From Sequoia sempervirens (lineage: Eukaryota > Streptophyta > Pinopsida > Cupressales > Cupressaceae), in NCBI GenBank assembly GCA_007258455.2, contig VDFB02047230.1, positions 160,898,635 to 160,962,634 on the forward strand: a DNA stretch of 64,000 nucleotides, written 5' to 3'. The notes under the pieces are model-generated. The model did not search any database and had not been told where the DNA came from. It was given only the letters and a program-made list of their open reading frames with translations. The position numbers and the translations under genes were made by a program. The first letter of the stretch is position 1. Every line of letters starts with the position of its first letter. Shown in pieces: positions 57,994-64,000 of the stretch.

Positions 57994-59461
57994 TTCACCA
58001 CCAAGAAAATTCTTGGAAATAAGGAAATGAAAAGTAACATGCAAAACCTAGCTATATAACCTAGAAAATGAACTAAAATCAAAATAGCAAACTGGATATG
58101 AACAAAGGTGCACCTAGGAGAATAATGTAGTCAAAATTAGATCTGAAACCTTGAAATTATGCTATTTGAAGCTCACTAGGACTCATACACCAAAATGGGT
58201 GATTTAGTCCCAATCTAGGGTTTTTGGATAGGACCTAGAATCTCTTAGTGATTGACCTAGATCTGCTAAAATCTAGTAAAAGTGTTGTACTAAGGCTCAT
58301 ATGCCCAAGGCGGATATTTAGTCCCAGTATTGGGGTTTGGATGAAATTCAGGTATCCTCTAGTGATCTCTTGTAGCTTTTCTCCTATCCAATATCTGAGT
58401 CTTAAATCTTGAATCTTGGCCTATAGGTGACTTTCCGTGAAGATGACAACTTCTTAACAACTATGACAACTTTCTTCAATTTTGCAACTTAGTCTTCAAA
58501 GGGTCTTCAAGCTCTAAACTAACTAGATCTGTAATCACACATGAAGAGAGAGAAAAAGTATTGTTTTTTTAGAGAATGGGGGTTTTCCTTGGTCAAGCCC
58601 CATTTTGGTAATCAAACCTTAATGAGAAATGAAACATGAATGAAATGAAACATGAAATATAAGATGAAACAATAGAACCTTGTTTGAAACCTTATAGATC
58701 TACAAGAAAGCATGAAGTGGACTCAATGGATGTAGATCTTGATCATGATTCTTAATGAAAGATTATAATGCCTTTGAATACTTGAATTGATCTTGAAAAA
58801 TACATCACAATATTAGCTCAAATCTGCATGCATGATGCATCAAGCCTTTGACATGATAATGGATCTTGAATTATTGCAATAATATTCTTCAAATCTACCC
58901 TTGAATGATCTTTAATTCTCTATAATACTCTTGTGAAGTCTTGGGATGCTTGAATCAATATTGCTAGGTCTTAGGATAAACTATGTGAAAAAAGCTAGTA
59001 TTTATACTTTTTTATGCCAAAATTCTTGAAATTACACTACAAGTCGACATCAAAACTATGAGAATAAAATATTTCCAAGAAATGAATTCAAAATTGGGTC
59101 CAAGCTAAGCAGGACTAATACACTAGTTGGGGCATATGAGTCCTAGTAGGCTAAGCTTGGGACACAAATTTCAAGAAATGTTATGTTTTATGCCAAATTC
59201 AAGATCAATCCCCAAAACTTAGGTGGGACCCATATTGCTAAGGTGGCATATGAGTCCCAGATCACTAAATCGAATCCATACAATCCAAAATCATTAAATT
59301 ATGATCGGTCATTAGATATGTGTCAAGATTATCCTTAGAAAGTTGTATTAAATAAGGCTTTTGGATGCAAAATAGGACCAAATAAGACATAAAGAAGCCC
59401 AATTTTAGCAGGGGGGCCAAACAAGTGTGAAAATGTAAGGGATGCATTTTTCTACACTACA
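57994..59461 (-). repeat. Right (5') LTR-like repeat of element E
   Basis: Matches the left repeat from ACCACCAAG to CTACACTACA, 1468 bp against 1445 bp. The two copies differ by many substitutions and several small indels, so the pair is old. Confidence 0.8.
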
Positions 59462-60020
59462 CATAATAATATATTGAATTTATCAATATTTTTTATTTTT
59501 CATTGGTTACAAGCTTTTGATTGGAGCTATCAACCAATGAGGCCACAATCGGGGGAACTCATCCCAAAAAAAACCCTCTCAGCCCCTGTAGAGGGTCCCA
59601 TGAACAAGAAACAAACATCAAAATTAATATTTTGCAACCCCTTGGCATGGGGGAAAAGTTGTGTGTTGAAGGAAACCTCACACTTCTTATTCTTCTTCCT
59701 TTGAACCACCTTCCAATCTTCCTCTTTTAATTCTATCCTTGATGACTCTCTTTGTTCCCCTACTAAGATGCTTGTCCCATCAAAGGATGTAGTATTCATG
59801 CTTTTTGTTTTCTTAGCCAACACTTCTTTAGGGAAAGGAACCCCAACATCATTAACGTTGTACAAAACCATAGAAGACAATTGGATATCCTTTGGGGTGG
59901 AAAGATATTTACATGAAGGTTCCTTACATATGGCATCTTCAGTAGGTTTTACAACAATTCCTAGGGCATTTCCATCTTGGCATTCCTTTCTACCAAATAA
60001 AGGTGGGGAATACTTCTTTC
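59462..60020 (-). other. Spacer with a 116-codon open frame
   Basis: The minus frame 59530-59880 includes RIELKEEDWKVVQRKKNKKC, a basic stretch of the kind found in LINE ORF1 or gag-like proteins. It has no zinc knuckle or other diagnostic motif, so it is not assigned. The rest is non-coding. Confidence 0.3.
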
Positions 60021-60707
60021 TAAAAGGAAGTTATAGTAGTAGAAAAAACTTCCTATGCCAATCTTTGAGAAGAGATATTATGAAAACTTTAAAATTGATC
60101 TAACAGTTACAAAAGTTCCAAAAACACAAATGATCATAACAGAAAAAATAATGAACACAAAACACTAGATATAAGTAGGGAAAACTCTTTCGAGTGAAAA
60201 ACCCACACTTTAAAAGCTTTATCAATGTATTTAAAATCCAAAAACAAGATTACATACACTTGCAAAGCAAGTCTATTATAGGTTTATCACCAGTAAACAA
60301 TTTTGAAAGAATTTCAACAGCATTTAGGTAGCATAACAGTAGTTGTAAACTCAACAACACTAAAACTACTGCTCAAGCCCTAAATTTATAGACTTATGGA
60401 TATACAGGAAACCATTTATGGTTTACAAAACCATATTCTTGGATTCTCAACCAAGATTCTTGTATAAAAATAAGCTCTAATGTCCAAATTTATATCCCCT
60501 ATTTTAGACCCTTACATATGTCATAAAAATTGTCACAATGTGCCTAAAAATAGGCCTTCCATAACATACCACTATGTGGGAATCCTTTGACACCTAATAA
60601 ACCAATTTTCAAATCACTGACAATATGTAACAGTTGTAAGAAAATATTAAATACAAAAATAAATGCTACATGACATATACAAGGGTGAGACACCTCATTT
60701 CCCAATA
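60021..60707 (-). repeat. 3' LTR of element F (687 bp)
   Basis: Plus strand starts TAAAAGGAAGTTATAG and ends CATTTCCCAATA, matching the start and end patterns of the element C LTR with terminal TG/CA mutated. The polypurine tract (minus CAAGTGGGAGAA, 60719-60708) follows. Confidence 0.88.
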
Positions 60708-60719
60708 TTCTCCCACTTG

Positions 60720-62346
60720 TTGAATACCTTGCAAGAGCTAGGGGAAACATACCATAATGGATCAACTGCTAAGGGCCAAAAGGCCCATAAAATCAAAACA
60801 CCACCTAAATTTCACTGTAATCATGGGCTTATTTAATGCATCTATAATATTCACCATTGTCTCTACCTTTTCTACCTTCATCCTATCATCCTGACCATAT
60901 CTCTCAAAATGTGATACTATACATTAATGTATTTGGTCTTGGCATGAAAAGTTGGGTTCCTTGCAAGAAATATTGCACTTTGACTATCACAATAAATGGT
61001 AACTACACCCTATTTTAATCCAATATTTGGACACAAATACTTCAGCCAAATGGCTTCTTTATAGGCATGAGTTGTGACAATATCCTATGCCTCTGTAGTG
61101 GACAAAGCGATCATAGCCTATTGCTTGCTCATCCAACTGATCACACCACCATTAAGAGTAAACACATATGCACTGGTGGACCTTTTACTATCAACATCAC
61201 CAACCCAATCTAAATCCAAAAAATGATGAATACTTAGGGAATATTTCTCTATTGTACCTTGAAAACATATATAGTACTCTAGTGTAGCTCGCAAATATTT
61301 GAAGACCCTCTTAACTAAATACCAATACACTCTTCCAGGATTAGATATAAAATGAGAAATATCTCCCATTGCTTGAGCAATGTATGGTCTTATACATACC
61401 ATAGAATACATTAAGCTTTTGATTGCACTCTGATAAGTCATTTTTCTCATTTCTTCCATCTTCGATGGGGGTGTAGGAAATTGTGAAATAGAGAGCTTCA
61501 TTTGCAATGTAATAGGAACATAAAGTGGTTTACAATATTGCATGTTAAACCTTTACAAATTTGAACAAACATACTTACTTTGGCCCAACCATCTAGCTTT
61601 CTATTTTCACAATCTCTTATGATCTCCATCCTAAGTATGTGTTTTGCTGCACCAAGATCTTTCATTTCAAATTTCACAAAGAGCTAAGATTTAAATTCTA
61701 CAACAAAACCTTTTCCTTTCCCAATAAACAACATGTCATCAACACATAAAGCAATTACTAGGAAACAATCACCATCAAATTTAAAATATACACAATGATC
61801 ATATTTAGACTACACAAATACCAAACTCAACACATATGTATCAAACTTCTGGTACCACATCCTAGGAATTTCTTAAGGACATAGAAATTTTTCTTTAACT
61901 TACAAACCAACTTGCTTTTAACTTTCACCACACAGTGCTCTAGTTATGTCATATAGATTTCTTCCTCCAAATCATCATGAAGGAAAGTAGCTTTCATATC
62001 CATTTTTTCAACCTCTAGTTCATAAGATGTTGCAATAGATAATAAAAATCAAATGGATTTCATTTTATCAACAAGAGAAAAGGTTTCACCATAATCAATA
62101 CCCTCAACCTGAGAGTATCCCTTCAAAACCAGCTGTTCCTTATTCTTTTCAACATTTCCATCTGAACCAATCTTTTTCTTAAACACCCATTTACATCCAA
62201 CATGTTTTTGACCTTCAAGAAATGATACAAGGTATCGTGTATCATTTCTTTTAAGAGATTCCATTTGTTCATCCATGGTTTCCAAGACTCCGCACCATTC
62301 ATACCCAAAGCCTCTTGCTCCAATCTCAATTCATCAATGTTAGTAC
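60720..62346 (-). pseudogene. Copia RNase H and reverse transcriptase of element F
   Basis: Minus-strand pieces: RT start (62049-62285: WVFKKKIGSDGNVEK, GYSQVEGIDYGETFS), polymerase box written LCVDDMLFIG at about 61735 (Tyr of YVDD changed to Cys), connection and RNase H (61118-61543: SAIKSLMYSMVCIR, DLDWVGDVDSKRSTSAYVFT, GGVISWMSKQ). After a stop the STTEA and YCDSQSAIF segments follow. Numerous stops and shifts separate the pieces. Confidence 0.88.
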
Positions 62347-63480
62347 TCAAAGAAAATATACACTTCCAATCATCAAGTGAATACACATACTTTCCAAGTG
62401 GTTTCCTATGCCTTGTAGACCTTGGAAAAAGATGAGGTGGAGGTTCTTCCCCTTCTCCTCTTCTTCATCTTCTAAATATTTAGAGCTTGATGAGCTCTCA
62501 ACTTTTTGTCTGTCTCGGGGCCTCGATTCAATTTTATTAGGCACAGTAGGAAGCCAAATCACATCCTTTTTACATTCAATTTCTTTATATTTTTCTAGAT
62601 GAAAAGTAACAAGAGAAGATTTAGTCTCTCTAAAAATGACAATTCTGAAATAAATTACCTTTTTTACAAGTGGGTACCAAAGCTTGTATCCTTTCACACC
62701 ATAGTTGTAGTTGATGAAGATACATTTGATAGCCTTAGAATCCAACTTTGTTCTCTTCTCCTTAGGCACATGTGCATATGACTCACAACTAAAAATGATC
62801 AAATGTCTATGTGAAAGTTGTTTCCCCAACCATGCCTTTGTTGGTATTTTATCAACAAGTGGTTATGTAGGATATCTATTTATCAAATAAAAAGCATTGA
62901 CAGTAGCTTCAGCCCAAAACTTTTGTTCTAGATTAGCTCCACTCAACATGCTCCTAGCCTTTTCCATCAACGTTTTTTTCATTCTTTTCGCAACTCCATT
63001 CTGCTAAGGAGAATACAAAGTTGTCTTTTGTTTTTTAATCCTATAATTTGTACAAAATCTATCAAAATCTACAAAATAGTACTCACTACCATTTTTAGTC
63101 CTCAAACATTTAATTTTATTTCTATTCTAAGTTTCTACCATAGCCTTGAACTCCTTAAAACAACTGAATATTTCAAATTTACTCTTTAAAAAATACACCC
63201 ATATTCTCCCACTGAAATCATCAATGAAAGTAACATAATAAACTTATTTACCAATAGAAGCAATGTCAACGAGACCAGATATTTGAATGAATTAGATCCA
63301 AGATACATGAACACTTATGAGAAGATGATTAAAAATAAACATAATTCTATTTGCCATAATGTATACAATATTCACATAAATCAAACTCTAGATTGCAATC
63401 ACTCAACCCCTCAACAAGGTTCTTATTGCCAAGTCTTTGGTGCCATAAGATGGTATTCTCTGCATGCAAATTTTATTTAG
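62347..63480 (-). pseudogene. Copia integrase of element F
   Basis: The piece 62347-62829 is the integrase C-terminal region (KAIKCIFINYNYGVKGYKLW) with the Ser/Glu-rich linker (KVESSSSSKYLEDEEEEKGK). Upstream, the hallmark motif reads S-P-stop-Q-N-G (TAG from CAG) at about 63003. The catalytic segment reads RTKNGSEY where RTDNGGEF is expected, so a catalytic Asp is lost. Confidence 0.87.
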
Positions 63481-64000
63481 TAGATAGAGCACCCTTGGGT
63501 ACTTAGAATCCATGACCATCCACCAAAGAGGAAACCATATCTTTTTTCAGTGAAGTAGTTTCTAGCTTAATTTTATTAGAAGTGTTATTGCATTCAATCG
63601 TGCATGCATCAAGCTAGTACAATGTACCCAATCTGCTTCCTCTTGCTATCATCATAACACCCCTCATCATTTTCAAACCTACTTTAGAAAATTGTACAAG
63701 CACACCCACATATATTATCTTGCTAAGAGAAAATAAATTTCTTGCTAGTCGTGGGATATGCAAGACACCATCAAATTATTTAACTCTACCATAAAATTTT
63801 TTAACATGAATACTGCCATGACCAACAATGTCAAGGAAAGAATTATCACCCAAAAACACCTTACCACCATCATAGTTTTCATACTTACTAAACTATTTTC
63901 TATTATGAATCATGTAGAAAGATGCACCTAAGTCTATCAACCATGCATTATCACCTACACAAGTGGCCAAGGCTGCAATAAAGGCATTTCCAACTTCCTT
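63481..64000 (-). pseudogene. Copia protease of element F
   Basis: Reading from the window edge: AWLIDLGASFYM, where active proteases have WLIDSGAS-HM. The Ser codon is TTA (63929-63931). A TAG follows NRK, then YENYDGGKVFLGD and the usual spacer up to the GAG-pre-integrase region. Gag lies outside the window. Confidence 0.85.

Larger units (their letters stand above)
42087..59461 (-). mobile_element. Large gypsy-type LTR element E, gag-protease only, heavily interrupted
   Basis: A pair of 1.45-kb direct repeats (42087-43531 and 57994-59461) bracket an interior with gag-like frames, gypsy protease, G-patch and a gag-tail-like end, all on the minus strand in that order. The left repeat is preceded (minus sense) by a purine tract AAAGTGGGGGCTAAA, as expected for a 3' LTR. 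The interior also contains a solo LTR (44089-45316) and about 7 kb between protease and G-patch that holds an unrelated ORF. I found no matching target duplication (CCTTA at left, CATAA at right) and no clear primer site, so treating it as one element is an inference from order and orientation. Confidence 0.6.
60021..64000 (-). mobile_element. Ty1-copia retrotransposon F, 3' part, cut by window edge
   Basis: Order on the minus strand from the right edge: protease, GAG-pre-integrase, integrase, reverse transcriptase, RNase H, polypurine tract, 3' LTR. LTR and tract resemble those of element C, so these two form a second copia family, distinct from A/B. gag and the 5' LTR lie beyond the window. 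All enzymes carry inactivating changes. The five bases before the LTR are TTTCT-like (60016-60020), with no visible partner. Confidence 0.93.

Noticed and set aside
42082..59466. Target duplication of element E
   Set aside because: Flanks CCTTA and CATAA do not match; either the ends are mis-set by a few bases or the two repeats are not the ends of one insertion.
59530..59880. LINE ORF1
   Set aside because: Only a basic DWKVVQRKK-like stretch is suggestive; no zinc knuckle or downstream reverse transcriptase.

Overview
The window looks like repeat-filled intergenic DNA from a seed plant with a large genome. It holds almost no intact coding sequence, several generations of decayed LTR retrotransposons, a tRNA-derived SINE, a LINE remnant, degenerate telomere-like arrays, and only two short exon-like pieces of ordinary plant genes. 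Slow decay without removal would fit a gymnosperm, but nothing seen here proves the species. The assembly has one 100-base gap (13603-13702).

Layout. 1-4455 is the 5' part (minus strand) of Ty1-copia element A, cut by the window edge. 4456-13602 has no recognisable gene. It holds a 44-bp minisatellite, purine/pyrimidine-biased arrays (one about 1.4 kb), a tandem duplication rich in CACGTG, a SINE with a 16-bp target duplication beside a 150-bp hairpin, and telomere-like repeats that reverse orientation. 13703-20851 is mostly unrecognised, apart from a decayed gene-like reading frame at 18.3-20.1 kb. 20852-27964 is copia element B (minus), complete from LTR to LTR with target duplication GTGAA.

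28386-35745 is a nest. A Ty3-gypsy integrase tail is cut by copia element C. Element C's own 3' LTR is split 7 bp from its end by a small LTR element D (target duplication TAAGG). The far side of C runs into a LINE RNase H fragment. 35746-42086 is AT-rich and low in genes, but contains an exon-like ABCG transporter fragment (minus) and one well-formed exon of a DUF1218-type membrane protein (plus).

42087-59461 is read as one large gypsy-type element E (minus), bracketed by 1.45-kb direct repeats. It carries gag, protease and G-patch remnants but no reverse transcriptase or integrase that I can find. It has been interrupted by a solo LTR (44089-45316) and by about 7 kb holding a long uncharacterised reading frame (48098-51627). 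That frame is broken only by stops explainable as C-to-T changes at methylation-type sites until a final frameshift. 60021-64000 is copia element F (minus), related to C and cut by the window edge.

All coding sequences of the mobile elements are broken by stops, frameshifts or catalytic-residue changes. Many lesions are C-to-T or G-to-A, as expected for long-methylated plant repeats. None of the elements looks autonomous today.
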